This document shows, piece by piece, positions 24,674 to 34,274 of a stretch of 56,530 nucleotides of DNA; the stretch's first letter is position 1, and each line of letters begins with the position of its first letter. The notes beneath the pieces were generated by a model, which saw only the letters and a program-made list of their open reading frames with translations, was not told where the DNA came from and searched no databases. Both the position numbers and the translations under genes were made by a program. Location of the stretch: NCBI RefSeq assembly GCF_014696105.1, contig NZ_JACJPO010000048.1, positions 1-56,530 on the forward strand, written 5' to 3'. The stretch comes from Microcoleus sp. FACHB-1515. GTDB taxonomy: Bacteria; Cyanobacteriota; Cyanobacteriia; Elainellales; Elainellaceae.

Positions 24674-25663
24674 ATGCAGCAGGTTATCTCTAGCGTGGAG
24701 GGCGATCGCCTGCATCAGGAATTTTCGGTTTGCCCAAGCTCGATCGAACCGTATGAATCGCTGGAAATTGTGCCCGCTGATGAAGGACGGGGCTATGTTC
24801 GCTGGGTTGAATTGGCGACGGGAATTGACTTAGATATTTCTGATCATGAGTATTTTGAGGATTGCCGCCACAAAGAATTTGATCATGAGCATTTGATTCA
24901 GTTTTCGGTTGCGCTATCAGGCAGGGTCATTACCAACATTTATCCAGCTATTGATAGCGAACACTGCTATTTATCGGGTAGCGGGATTTCACACGGCTAT
25001 ATCAATTGCCACCCGCAAGGTGAGCGATTGCGAATGGTGGATGTTCACATTGAGCCAGAGCAGCTACAGGCCTTTTTTGCGGATGGTGAGCAAGATTTGG
25101 TGAGTGAGAAATTGCTAATTCGATCGAACGAGTGGAAAGCATCTTTCTTCCCGAAAGTGACACCTGCAATTCGCTCGATCGCCCAGCAGATCATTGATGC
25201 GCCGTTTCGAGGTGGAATGAAGCGGCTGTATCTTCAGGCGAAAGTGTTTGAGCTATTGACGTTGCAGCTTGACGCGGTTTTGAGCGATCGCACTCAAGCT
25301 TTGCCATCTGTAAAACTTAAAGCAGATACGATTGCACGGCTGCATCATGCCAAAGAAATTTTGACGGCTCAGCTTGAAAATCCACCTGCTTTGTTGGAAC
25401 TAGCGCAACAGGTAGGGCTGAGCGATCGCACCCTCCAGCGCGGCTTCAAACTGCTATTTGATTCAACGGTCGTCGGCTATTTAGCTCAGCGGCGGATGGA
25501 GCGGGCAGAGCAGCTTTTGCGGCAAGGAGATCGATCGGTTGCGGAAGTTGCCAATCTGGTTGGATTTAGCCATTTGGGAAATTTTGCGGCAGCATTTAAG
25601 CGGCAGTTTGGGATCACGCCGAGTCAGTGTTTGGCGGGAAAACTGGCGGTTTTTGGATCATAA
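24674..25663 (+). CDS. AraC-family regulator, PchR-like (module D)
   Basis: 329 residues; the sensor half (RGYVRWVELATGIDLDISDH) is related to but more divergent than the others. C-terminal AraC domain: PPALLELAQQVGLSDRTLQR, FKLLFDSTVVGYLAQRRMER and VANLVGFSHLGNFAAAFKRQ, with a canonical G-x-T-P ending. It lies 52 bases after exbD, same strand, and its last codons overlap the first of two 21-bp repeats that precede the module D receptor, which it probably controls. Confidence 0.92.
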   Translation: MQQVISSVEGDRLHQEFSVCPSSIEPYESLEIVPADEGRGYVRWVELATGIDLDISDHEYFEDCRHKEFDHEHLIQFSVALSGRVITNIYPAIDSEHCYLSGSGISHGYINCHPQGERLRMVDVHIEPEQLQAFFADGEQDLVSEKLLIRSNEWKASFFPKVTPAIRSIAQQIIDAPFRGGMKRLYLQAKVFELLTLQLDAVLSDRTQALPSVKLKADTIARLHHAKEILTAQLENPPALLELAQQVGLSDRTLQRGFKLLFDSTVVGYLAQRRMERAEQLLRQGDRSVAEVANLVGFSHLGNFAAAFKRQFGITPSQCLAGKLAVFGS

Positions 25664-25685
25664 ATGGCGGTTTTTGGATAGACGC
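25644..25685 (+). promoter_or_regulatory. Tandem 21-bp direct repeats, candidate AraC-regulator operator (module D)
   Basis: TGGCGGTTTTTGGAT occurs at 25644-25658 and again at 25665-25679, 15 of 15 identical with a 21-base period. The first copy includes the AraC gene's last codons and its unit reaches across the stop codon. A -10-like TACAGT follows near 25.70 kb. Same spacing and place as the module A repeats, different core. Confidence 0.6.
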
Positions 25686-25765
25686 GATCGCCCCGCACTC
25701 TTTACAGTAGCTCTATTCCGCTAAACGGGAATTATTTGCAATTAGAGCTTGCTGGAGTGAGGGTG

Positions 25766-28291
25766 ATGCTGCGATCGATCAAGTTGCTGGTGGCGATGCT
25801 GGGCTGTGTGGCGATGACGCTGCCTGCGGAAGCACAGGAAGAACCTGCGGCAATTCCGGCCAATGAAGTGCCGATGCTGAGCGAGCTTGACCAGCCTGCA
25901 ACCTCGATCGATGAGTGGATGGCGCAGGTGGCGCAGGCGGCTGTGGTGAAAATTACGGCTGTGCGCGTGGAGCCGACGGAGACGGGTTTGGCGATCGTGC
26001 TGGAAACCGAGGGCGGATCGATCGAAGTGCCTGCGACGAATGCGATCGGCAATGCGCTGATTGCGGATATTCCCAACGCGACGATCGCAGAAGAAATTTT
26101 TGAACCAGAGCCGATCGCGGGGATCGCGCTGGTGGAGGTGACACAGTTGCCAGGGGATCGCGTCCGGGTGGCGATTACGGGGACGGATGCGCCACCTGTG
26201 GCTGAGGTGCGATCGGATGGGCAAAATCTTGTGTTGGGTGTGGCAATCGGGACAGTTGCGGCACAGGATGAGGAGGCGATCGAGATTGTTGTCACAGGCG
26301 ATCAGGATGATGACTATCAGGTAGACACGACCTCTGTGGGAACGCGAACCGACACGCCGCTACGTGATGTTCCGCAAGCGATTCAAGTGATCCCGCAACA
26401 GGTGCTTGAAGATCAGCAAGCTAGAAGCATTATCGATGGATTGCAAAATGCCGTTGGCCTGACTGCATTAGCCAATCCATCATCATCACGAACCTATTTC
26501 ACAATTCGAGGCTTTGAGAACTTTGGCAACTTTCTTGTCAACGGTATTCCTGACCCACAAATTTCTTCAGATGCAACCTTTATCAATGTGGAACGGCTAG
26601 AGGTGTTGAGAGGACCTGCCTCTGTTCTATATGGTCAAACTCGATTTAGTGGCTTGGGAGGCACAATCAATGTAGTGACTCGGCAACCGCTGAGAAATCC
26701 ATTTTATGAAGTCAGTGCCACTGCTGCGAGCTTCAATGATTATCAGGGGGCGATCGATTTTTCTGGTCCCTTAAACGATGCAAGAACCGTTCGCTATCGT
26801 TTCATTGCTGGCTATCAGGATTTTGACAGTTTTCTCGATTTTGAAGAAGGAATCGAAATTTCTGTTGCACCCAGCCTCGCTCTTGAATTAGGAGAAAATA
26901 CCGACCTCACTATCGAAGGAGATGTCAATATTCAGGAGCGCAATGGACAGCAGCCTGAAGGACAACCTGCGGTAGGAACTGTGCTGCCAAACCCAAATGG
27001 CACAATTGACCGCAGCTTTAACCCTGGTGGACCACAAGTTGATAACTTCACTGTGAATGCTAGAGCGGGCTATCGCTTTGAGCATCGATTTAGCGAAGAT
27101 TGGCGAATTCGCAATGCATTTCTCTACACCATTTATGACGACGACGATCGAGATGGAGCGCCACAGATTTTCAATGGTAGTCTAGCGCCTGATAACCGCA
27201 CGTTGAATCGACGTTATTTTAGCGGCAGCCAGTTTTACGATAGCTATTATTTGGACACTAATTTACTCGGTGAATTTCGCACAGGCACAATTGATCATCA
27301 GCTTCTATTTGGCTTTAGCTTGAGCCGAGATGAGAGCGACGTTACTGGTGAAGTTGGAGATGCGCCTCCTATCGACATCTTCAATCCCGTCTATGACCAA
27401 AACGTAAATTTGACAGGCCCAACTTTTAGCAACTTCACGACTAGAGATACGCTTGGTCTTTACCTGCAAGATCAAGTTACATTGGCGGAGAATTTGAGAT
27501 TTTTGTTGGGAGGTCGGCTTGACTTCTTTGAAGAGCGCACTGACGATCGATTAGCTGACACAGAAACCAACCAGTCAGATACCGCATTCAGCCCGCGCAT
27601 CGGCGTTGTCTACCAGCCAATTCCAGCAGTTTCGCTCTATGCTAGTTATTCTCGCTCCTTTGCTCCCACGATCGGACTTGCGGCAGATGGGGAAACCTTT
27701 CGACCAGAGCGAGGAACGCAATATGAGATTGGAGCCAAAGTAGACATTAACGATCAGCTTTCGGCAAACTTGGCGCTTTATGATTTGACCCGTACGAACG
27801 TCACAACAGCCGATCCCGACAACCCGAACTTTTCCATTCAAACTGGAGAGCAAAGAAGCCAGGGAATTGAAGTTGATATCAACGGCGAAATCTTACCAGG
27901 CTGGAACGTGATTGCTGGATATGCCTACAACGATGCCAGAGTCACCGAAGACAACTCCATTCCCGAAGGAAATCGACTGCGAAATGCGCCTGAACATTCG
28001 TTTAATCTGTGGACAACCTACAGAATTCAAGCAGGTGATTTAGAGGGGCTTGGGTTTGGTTTAGGCTTTTACTTTGTGGGCGATCGTCCAGGCGATCTTG
28101 CTAACAGTTTTAAGCTACCCAGCTATTTCCGCACCGATGCCGCTATTTTTTATGAGCGCGATCGATTCCGCGCTGCAATCAACATTCGGAATCTCTTTGA
28201 CATCGAATACTACCCTACAGCCGATTCCATTAATCGGGTTGATGTCGGTGCGCCATTTACTGTCCAAGGCACTCTTGCTTGGCGATTCTGA
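25766..28291 (+). CDS. TonB-dependent siderophore receptor with AMIN domain (module D)
   Basis: Best start is ATG 25766 with GGAG eight bases before it; the frame is open from TTG 25736. Signal peptide LLVAMLGCVAMTLPAEA, AMIN domain (NAIGNALIADIPNATI; DRVRVAITGTDAPP), TonB-box-like AIEIVVTGD, plug with LRDVPQAIQVIPQQVLEDQQ and VERLEVLRGPASVLYGQ, barrel ending TLAWRF. Very similar in pattern to the module A and C receptors (TGEQRSQGIEVDINGEILPG). Its binding protein begins 13 bases downstream. Confidence 0.93.
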   Translation: MLRSIKLLVAMLGCVAMTLPAEAQEEPAAIPANEVPMLSELDQPATSIDEWMAQVAQAAVVKITAVRVEPTETGLAIVLETEGGSIEVPATNAIGNALIADIPNATIAEEIFEPEPIAGIALVEVTQLPGDRVRVAITGTDAPPVAEVRSDGQNLVLGVAIGTVAAQDEEAIEIVVTGDQDDDYQVDTTSVGTRTDTPLRDVPQAIQVIPQQVLEDQQARSIIDGLQNAVGLTALANPSSSRTYFTIRGFENFGNFLVNGIPDPQISSDATFINVERLEVLRGPASVLYGQTRFSGLGGTINVVTRQPLRNPFYEVSATAASFNDYQGAIDFSGPLNDARTVRYRFIAGYQDFDSFLDFEEGIEISVAPSLALELGENTDLTIEGDVNIQERNGQQPEGQPAVGTVLPNPNGTIDRSFNPGGPQVDNFTVNARAGYRFEHRFSEDWRIRNAFLYTIYDDDDRDGAPQIFNGSLAPDNRTLNRRYFSGSQFYDSYYLDTNLLGEFRTGTIDHQLLFGFSLSRDESDVTGEVGDAPPIDIFNPVYDQNVNLTGPTFSNFTTRDTLGLYLQDQVTLAENLRFLLGGRLDFFEERTDDRLADTETNQSDTAFSPRIGVVYQPIPAVSLYASYSRSFAPTIGLAADGETFRPERGTQYEIGAKVDINDQLSANLALYDLTRTNVTTADPDNPNFSIQTGEQRSQGIEVDINGEILPGWNVIAGYAYNDARVTEDNSIPEGNRLRNAPEHSFNLWTTYRIQAGDLEGLGFGLGFYFVGDRPGDLANSFKLPSYFRTDAAIFYERDRFRAAINIRNLFDIEYYPTADSINRVDVGAPFTVQGTLAWRF

Positions 28292-28303
28292 GGGGTAGGA
28301 TTG

Positions 28304-29272
28304 ATGAGGAATGCTGTGTGCCGCTTTTTCTGCTTACTACTTTTTAGCATTTTCACAAATGCGTCCATCTCAGCTTGCAGTGTAGTAAGTATTCCTAACA
28401 ACACCCATATCCAACAAGCTATTACAGATTGTCGAACTGTGCAGCATGTTATGGGTAGCACCTGCATTCCTCGAAATCCTCAACGGATTGTGATGCTCCG
28501 AGAAGATTATTGGATCAATAGTTTGAAATTAGGTGTTCAGTCTATAGCAACCGTTTCTGTTCCAGGATTTCCTTTCGCTAAATATCTTGAAGGCAAAGTA
28601 GACCCGATAGAATCCGTTGGCGGATACGGTTCTCCAAACCTGGAAAAGATTCTGTCTCTTCATCCCGATCTCGTTTTGGCTGAGTCCTCTTACTCAGAAA
28701 ACCTCTACAAACAACTATCTCAGATTGCGCCCACTGTTGTATTAAACATGTCCTTTCCCTCTCCTCCCTGGGAAGACCAATTGAAGGAGCTTGCTTACGT
28801 ATTAGACAAGGAAGCAGCGGGCAAACAACTCATCAATGAATATTGGAGACGAGTGGAAGAACTGAAGCAGGCTTTGGGCGATCGCCGCCATCATCTAAAA
28901 GTGTCCATTGCCAATACATCTTCAGAATATGGCATTTGGTCTTATGGAGAAAAACACCACGCTGGAGAAATTTTGCAAGACATCGGCCTACAGCGTCCCG
29001 AATCCCAAAGAGGAGATTTCTTCTACATTGAAAACATATCTAAAGAAAAAACATCCGATCTCGATGGAGATGTTCTTTTCTTCGTGTCGTGGGAAAGAGA
29101 AAATGATCAAAAGACGTTAGAAAAACTCAAACAAAGCCCTCTATGGGCGAGACTTAATGTTGTTCAACGCGATCAGGTGCATCTTGTGGGCGCACATTGG
29201 CATAATTCAGATATTTTCGCTATCAACGCCATCCTAGATGACCTATTCAAATATCTCGTCGATACTCCTTAA
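28304..29272 (+). CDS. Iron-siderophore substrate-binding lipoprotein (module D)
   Basis: About 322 residues from the ATG at 28304 (TTG one codon earlier). Lipobox-like SISAC places the lipidated Cys at about 25. Family segments: CRTVQHVMGSTCIPRNPQRI, LHPDLVLAESSYSE, and a C-terminal INAILDDLFKYLV. It resembles the module A protein more than those of B and C. Follows its receptor directly and precedes the DUF1636 gene by 3 bases. Confidence 0.9.
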   Translation: MRNAVCRFFCLLLFSIFTNASISACSVVSIPNNTHIQQAITDCRTVQHVMGSTCIPRNPQRIVMLREDYWINSLKLGVQSIATVSVPGFPFAKYLEGKVDPIESVGGYGSPNLEKILSLHPDLVLAESSYSENLYKQLSQIAPTVVLNMSFPSPPWEDQLKELAYVLDKEAAGKQLINEYWRRVEELKQALGDRRHHLKVSIANTSSEYGIWSYGEKHHAGEILQDIGLQRPESQRGDFFYIENISKEKTSDLDGDVLFFVSWERENDQKTLEKLKQSPLWARLNVVQRDQVHLVGAHWHNSDIFAINAILDDLFKYLVDTP

Positions 29273-29275
29273 ACT

Positions 29276-29647
29276 ATGTCAAAACACAATTTATTTGTTT
29301 GCAAATCCTGTCACCTCTCCGAAGCGCAACCCGAAGACCAACCAACTGATGGCACTTGCTTACTCGATCGACTCAACCAATTAAACGCTAATCGATCGCA
29401 CTCCGCTGAGCTTGAAATTCAACCTGTTGATTGTTTGTGGACATGCGATCGACCCTGCGCCGTTGCCTTTTCCGCTCCTCACAAACCCACCTATCTCTTC
29501 ACCAACCTACCCACTGAGGAAACCGCCACTGCCCTCCTGCAATTTGGCGATCGCTATTTCAACAGCAAAACAGGCGATGTTCCCTGGAAACAATTTTCTG
29601 AAGTATTGCAAGCAGTGAGTGTCGCCAAGATTCCCACTCTCAAATGA
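29276..29647 (+). CDS. DUF1636 predicted metal-binding protein
   Basis: 123 residues with the DUF1636 layout: N-terminal CKSCHL (CxxC) and a second cluster VDCLWTCDRPCAVAFS. The paired cysteine motifs suggest an Fe-S cluster or metal site. It begins 3 bases after the binding-protein stop, so it belongs to module D. Family members are found near metal uptake genes; the reaction is not known. A role in handling released iron is inference. Confidence 0.82.
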   Translation: MSKHNLFVCKSCHLSEAQPEDQPTDGTCLLDRLNQLNANRSHSAELEIQPVDCLWTCDRPCAVAFSAPHKPTYLFTNLPTEETATALLQFGDRYFNSKTGDVPWKQFSEVLQAVSVAKIPTLK

Positions 29648-29759
29648 AAGCAGATTGAGGGCGATCGCACTCTTCAGAAATGACTTTCACGATCGATCGT
29701 CCTTCTCAAAGCGCTGGCCTCTAGAATGTTTGTAATCTTCACTTGTAAAATCGCAGCAA

Positions 29760-30062
29760 ATGACAGCAACCACCATTGATATTGGCACTTTCATCAGCAG
29801 CACCCCCGGACTTCACGGCGGCGCTCCCCATATTTCCGGCAAAGGTATCACCCTTCGCCGCATCGTTTCCTGGTACAAGCGCGGCCTAGCCCCCGAAGAG
29901 ATTGGCGATCGCATCGGACACATCACCCTTGCCGAAGTTTATGCCGCACTCACCTACTACCACGCCAACGTTGCCGCGATCGAAGCCGATATTGCCCATC
30001 AAGCCGCAGAAGCAAACCGTCTAGAAATGCTACATCAATCCTCCACAGACTCGATCGCATGA
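29760..30062 (+). CDS. DUF433 antitoxin
   Basis: 100 residues, DUF433 winged-helix protein: TPGLHGGAPHISGKGITLRR, IVSWYKRGLAPEEIGDRIGH and LAEVYAALTYYHAN are the standard motifs. DUF433 proteins act as antitoxins of PIN-like DUF5615 toxins. The stop overlaps the ATG of such a toxin gene (ATGA), but that gene has a nonsense codon, so the antitoxin is probably an orphan. Confidence 0.88.
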   Translation: MTATTIDIGTFISSTPGLHGGAPHISGKGITLRRIVSWYKRGLAPEEIGDRIGHITLAEVYAALTYYHANVAAIEADIAHQAAEANRLEMLHQSSTDSIA

Positions 30063-30424
30063 GCCAAATTCGTCTCTACCTCGACGAAGATTCTCAGGAT
30101 CAAGCACTTTTGAGAGCGCTACGCGCCCGCAGTGTTGATGTGATTACAGTCCAAGAAACCTAAACTGAAGGCTCGATCGATGTCGAGCAATTGCGTCTAG
30201 CAGCACAGCAACAACAAGTCATCTATAGCCACAACATCAGCGATTTCTACCAGCTTCATATCGAGTTCATTGTAAGCTCAGAAAATCACTCAGGAATTGC
30301 TTTCCTCGCTCAAAATTATTCGGTTGGAGAACAAGTTCGAGCCATTTTAGAACTGATTGCAAATAAAACCGCTGAAGAAATGGAAAATCAATTAGAATTT
30401 CTCAGCAAATATCTGAGAATCTAA
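30059..30424 (+). pseudogene. DUF5615 PIN-like toxin with in-frame stop
   Basis: ATG at 30059 opens MSQIRLYLDEDSQDQALLRA and continues to VDVITVQET, then TAA at 30161-30163, then in the same frame TEGSIDVEQLRLAAQQQQVI and YSHNISDFYQLH to the stop at 30424. Both halves match the DUF5615 plan (LDEDxxxxLxxxLR; IYSHNxxDF), so a single nonsense codon at position 35 breaks an otherwise complete toxin of about 121 codons. A one-base change from CAA would explain it. Restart downstream would lack the first acidic motif. Confidence 0.85.
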
Positions 30425-30681
30425 AGATTCGATAAAACAAACATTAAGCGAGGCGATCGAGTTTGAGAAGCGATCGCAGGTTGATTGGAAGGGCGATCGG
30501 TGGAAAGAAAAATCAATGCTTTACAAAAGATGGGAATTGAGAAGTGATTGGATTGTGCAGGTTGGGCGATCGCAGTCAAAATATTAGCTTGCGAGCGATT
30601 GTTCTATTATTTATTTTCATTGATTGAGAGTAAATGAACCAAGCGATCGATAATTCTACTGCACGTAACTTCTAATCAACA

Positions 30682-32457
30682 ATGGCGATTCGCTCTACTC
30701 ATTCTTTGCTGCATCTATTTCACTACGCAAAACCCTATCGAATTCAAATTGTGGGGGCGATTGCCTGCTCTATTTTCAACACGCTCTTGGATCTCGCTCC
30801 GCCCTACCTAATTGGCGTTGCCGTTGATGTCGTTGTCGAACGAGAGAATTCGCTAATTGCTCGATTTGGAATTCAAAATGTAGTGAATCAGTTGATGGTT
30901 TTGTCGCTGCTCACGATCGCCACTTGGGGTTTAGAATCGCTGACGCAATATTTGTACGATCGCCTTTGGCGCAACTTGGCGCAGACAATGCAGCACGAAT
31001 TTCGCGTCGATGCCTACAGCCATTTGCAGGAGTTGGAACTGAGTTTTTTTGAAGACCGCAGTACCGGAATTTTGCTTTCTGTTCTCAATGACGATATCAA
31101 TCAGCTAGAGCAATTTCTCAATACGGGCGCTCACAATATCCTCTGGTTTTTTACAACGATTATTGCGATCGGCACTAGCTTTATTCTGCTGGCTCCGGGC
31201 ATTTCCTGGCTGGCAATGTTACCGATTCCCTTCATTTTGTGGGGCACGATCGCCTTTCAAAATCGGCTGGCGGTTCGCTATGATGCCGTGCGCGATCAGG
31301 CCGGATTAATTAGCGATCGCCTTGCCAACAATCTCTCTGGCATTGCTACAGTTAAGAGCTTTACGGCTGAAGCGTATGAGCGCGATCGCGTCCGTCAAGA
31401 AAGTGATGCCTACCGCCGTAGTAACCGCCGTGCAATCGCGCTTAGCAGTGCCTTTGTACCGCTGATTCGGTTTTTGGTGTTGGCGGGTTTTGTGACGACG
31501 TTGTATTTAGGTGGAATCGCAGTCATTAATGAGCACCTGTCGATCGGAACCTATGGCTTTATGGTGTTCATCGTCCAAAGTTTACTCTGGCCGTTCACGG
31601 AACTGAGCGAGATTATGGATAGCTATCAGCGAGCGATGGCATCCATTCGGCGCGTTATGGGACTGTTAGAAACCCCGATCGCCATTCGCACCGGAGCGCA
31701 AACTATTAAACAGGTGCGCGGCGAAGTGACGATCGATCGCGTCAGCTTTACTTATGATGGAATTACTCCGGTTTTGAAGAATATTTCGCTGCATATTCCA
31801 GCGGGTGCAAATGTTGGGATTGTTGGCGTTACGGGGTCAGGAAAAAGTACGTTGGCGAAGCTATTGCTGCGGTTTTATGAGGTGCAAACGGGCAATATTT
31901 TGATTAATAGAATGGAGATTCGATCGCTGCAACTGCAAGAGTTACGACGCTGCATCGGTTGGGTGAGTCAGGACTTATTTTTGTTTCAGGGAACCGTCGC
32001 TGAAAATATTGCTTACGGGCGAATTGATGCGACTCCAGCGCAAATTATGCAGGCGGCAAAATTGGCAGAAGCGCATGAATTTATCGATCGCTTGCCGCAA
32101 GATTACGACACGATCGTTGGGGAGCGGGGTCAAAAACTTTCGGGTGGACAACGACAGCGAATTGCGATCGCTCGTGCGCTGCTCAAAGACCCGCCGATTT
32201 TGATTCTCGATGAGGCCACTTCCGCTGTTGATAATGAAACGGAAGCGGCAATTCAAAAATCGTTAGCGGCCATTACGAAAAACCGCACGACGATCGCCAT
32301 TGCTCACCGTTTATCAACGATTCGACATTGCGATCGAATTTATGTGATGGCGCAAGGTGAAATTGTTGAACAGGGTCAGCACGATCAACTGCTAGCCATG
32401 CAGGGAATTTATGCCGGATTGTGGCAGGTGCAAGCAGGGCTACAGACTGGAGTTTGA
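30682..32457 (+). CDS. ABC exporter, permease fused to ATPase, canonical homodimer type
   Basis: 591 residues, MsbA/multidrug-like. Six-helix membrane domain (about 15-310) with [20 protein letters not shown] at the start; ATPase domain with GVTGSGKST, signature [22 protein letters not shown] and AHRLST all intact, so a homodimer would have two good sites. The upstream 257 bases hold no other gene. Its 3' end overlaps the convergent FecE-like gene by 18 bases. Substrate unknown; siderophore or lipid export are both possible given the position between module D and the iron importer. Confidence 0.9.
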   Translation: MAIRSTHSLLHLFHYAKPYRIQIVGAIACSIFNTLLDLAPPYLIGVAVDVVVERENSLIARFGIQNVVNQLMVLSLLTIATWGLESLTQYLYDRLWRNLAQTMQHEFRVDAYSHLQELELSFFEDRSTGILLSVLNDDINQLEQFLNTGAHNILWFFTTIIAIGTSFILLAPGISWLAMLPIPFILWGTIAFQNRLAVRYDAVRDQAGLISDRLANNLSGIATVKSFTAEAYERDRVRQESDAYRRSNRRAIALSSAFVPLIRFLVLAGFVTTLYLGGIAVINEHLSIGTYGFMVFIVQSLLWPFTELSEIMDSYQRAMASIRRVMGLLETPIAIRTGAQTIKQVRGEVTIDRVSFTYDGITPVLKNISLHIPAGANVGIVGVTGSGKSTLAKLLLRFYEVQTGNILINRMEIRSLQLQELRRCIGWVSQDLFLFQGTVAENIAYGRIDATPAQIMQAAKLAEAHEFIDRLPQDYDTIVGERGQKLSGGQRQRIAIARALLKDPPILILDEATSAVDNETEAAIQKSLAAITKNRTTIAIAHRLSTIRHCDRIYVMAQGEIVEQGQHDQLLAMQGIYAGLWQVQAGLQTGV

Positions 32458-33237
32458 GCGAGCAATCGGCACACACATCGGCGTTCCCTTCACCGGATCG
32501 CGAACAATTTGACAGTCCACTTCAAACACATCGCGCACCAGTTCGGGCGTCATTACCTCGCTCGGTTTGCCCTGCGCGTAGATCGTCCCCTGCCGCATCG
32601 CAACCAGGTAATCGGCATAGCGACAGGCTTGATTGAGGTCGTGCAGCACCATGACAATCGTGCGGCCTTCCTGCTGATTGAGGTCGTGCAACAGGTCTAG
32701 CACTTCCATTTGATGCGCCAGATCAAGAAACGTGGTTGGTTCATCCAGGAGCAAAATCTCGGTGTCTTGCGCCAGCGTCATCGCGATCCAAGCTCGCTGC
32801 CGCTGTCCGCCCGAAAGCTGATCGAGGGGGTGAGCAGCAAAGGTCATCAGGTCGGTTTTGGCGATCGCTTCCTCCACCCGTTTTTCATCCAGTTCTGACC
32901 ACTGCTGCCACCAGGTTTGATAGGGATAGCGTCCCTGCGCCACCAGATCGCGGACGGTCAAGCCTTCGGGAGCGATCGGATTTTGCGGCAGCATCGCTAA
33001 GCGTTTGGCAACGCTGCGGGTCGAAAGCTTAAAGATGTCGGCTCCATCGAGCGCAATCCGACCGCGCCTCGGTTTAAGCAGTCGCGCCAGTCCGCGTAGG
33101 AGGGTAGATTTGCCGCAGCCGTTTGGCCCAACCAGAACCGTAATTTGTCCAGTCGGAATCGTGAGGTTGAGATGTGCGACGATCGAGCCGCGATCGTAAC
33201 CGAGCGTGAGATTTTCAGCTTCAAGGCAGTGAGACAT
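32440..33237 (-). CDS. Iron-siderophore ABC importer ATPase (FecE type)
   Basis: 265 residues. Walker [15 protein letters not shown]-loop MLPQN, signature [13 protein letters not shown], Walker [13 protein letters not shown], and [20 protein letters not shown] with the switch His: the FepC/FecE pattern. Last gene of a three-gene operon with two permeases (5-base gap). Powers import of ferric siderophores delivered by the lipoproteins of modules A-D; no binding protein is encoded inside this operon. Overlaps the end of the convergent ABC exporter gene. Confidence 0.93.
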   Translation of the reverse strand: MSHCLEAENLTLGYDRGSIVAHLNLTIPTGQITVLVGPNGCGKSTLLRGLARLLKPRRGRIALDGADIFKLSTRSVAKRLAMLPQNPIAPEGLTVRDLVAQGRYPYQTWWQQWSELDEKRVEEAIAKTDLMTFAAHPLDQLSGGQRQRAWIAMTLAQDTEILLLDEPTTFLDLAHQMEVLDLLHDLNQQEGRTIVMVLHDLNQACRYADYLVAMRQGTIYAQGKPSEVMTPELVRDVFEVDCQIVRDPVKGTPMCVPIARSNSSL

Positions 33238-33242
33238 AGCAG

Positions 33243-34274
33243 TTATCGAGAACGATTGCGAATAAGTAGATAGACGAAGTAGGGCGCACCGATCGCCGAT
33301 GTGACCAGACCGCAGGGAATTTCGATCGGGGCAAACAGCAGGCGTCCAACCAAATCGGCTAAGACGACGATCGCGCCGCCAATCAGGGCAGAAGCCGGAA
33401 GCAGCGCTTTATGATCCGAGCCAACGAGTTGCCGCGCCAAATGCGGAGCCATCAAATCCACAAAGCCGATCGATCCTGCCGTTGCCACGCTTGCCCCTGC
33501 CAGCGCAACTGATGTTAGGAGCAATAAGCCGCGCTGCCACTCAATGCGACTGCCCAAACTGCGAGCCACTTCATCGCCCAGTTGCAGCACATTCAGTTCG
33601 CGCACCTGCAACAGTGCCAAACTGCCAAAGCCAATTAGCCAGGGCAAAAAAGCCGCAATCTGCTCCCAACTGCGTCCGTAAACGCTGCCCGCCAGCCACA
33701 CCAAGGCTTGCGAAACCGCATCGATATTGCCAAATGTAGTCAGCACTTCAGTTGCGGCACTGACAATCAAGTTCACGCCCACGCCAATCAAAATCAGTCG
33801 GACAGGAGCGCTGCCGCCTTGCCATGCCAGCCCATAGATCAGCAGGGCAGTTGCCAGTCCACCTAGGAAAGCAGCGGCGGGCAGGTAGGCGATGGCTCCG
33901 CCTCCTTCGGGCGACACAGCCGGAAACACAATCAGCAGGACGACAGCGGCCAAAGATGCGCCCGCATTCACACCCACAATTCCCGGTGCGGCGAGTGGAT
34001 TGCGCGTGATTCCCTGCATGATCGCGCCCGCCATCGACAAGGCCATGCCAACGAGGACAGCGACGATCGATCGCGGCAATCTCAGCGTCCGCACGACAAA
34101 GGCATGATCGGGATTGCCTGTGTCGATGCCGATCATGGTTTTGGCGACATCCAGCCACGCGATCGGATATTCGCCAAAGCTGGTACTGGCAATTAGGCCA
34201 AAGCCAATTACGAACAGCAAGGCAAGCAGCACGATCGCCACCTGCGGTTGAGGAGCGGCAGCGCGAATCGTCAT
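33243..34274 (-). CDS. Iron-siderophore ABC importer permease (FecCD family), second subunit
   Basis: 343 residues, very hydrophobic, about ten predicted helices. Family motifs: [40 protein letters not shown] and [20 protein letters not shown], the last being the ATPase-coupling region. Its ATG overlaps the stop of the other permease by 4 bases. With that protein it should form the heterodimeric channel of the importer. Confidence 0.93.
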   Translation of the reverse strand: MTIRAAAPQPQVAIVLLALLFVIGFGLIASTSFGEYPIAWLDVAKTMIGIDTGNPDHAFVVRTLRLPRSIVAVLVGMALSMAGAIMQGITRNPLAAPGIVGVNAGASLAAVVLLIVFPAVSPEGGGAIAYLPAAAFLGGLATALLIYGLAWQGGSAPVRLILIGVGVNLIVSAATEVLTTFGNIDAVSQALVWLAGSVYGRSWEQIAAFLPWLIGFGSLALLQVRELNVLQLGDEVARSLGSRIEWQRGLLLLTSVALAGASVATAGSIGFVDLMAPHLARQLVGSDHKALLPASALIGGAIVVLADLVGRLLFAPIEIPCGLVTSAIGAPYFVYLLIRNRSR

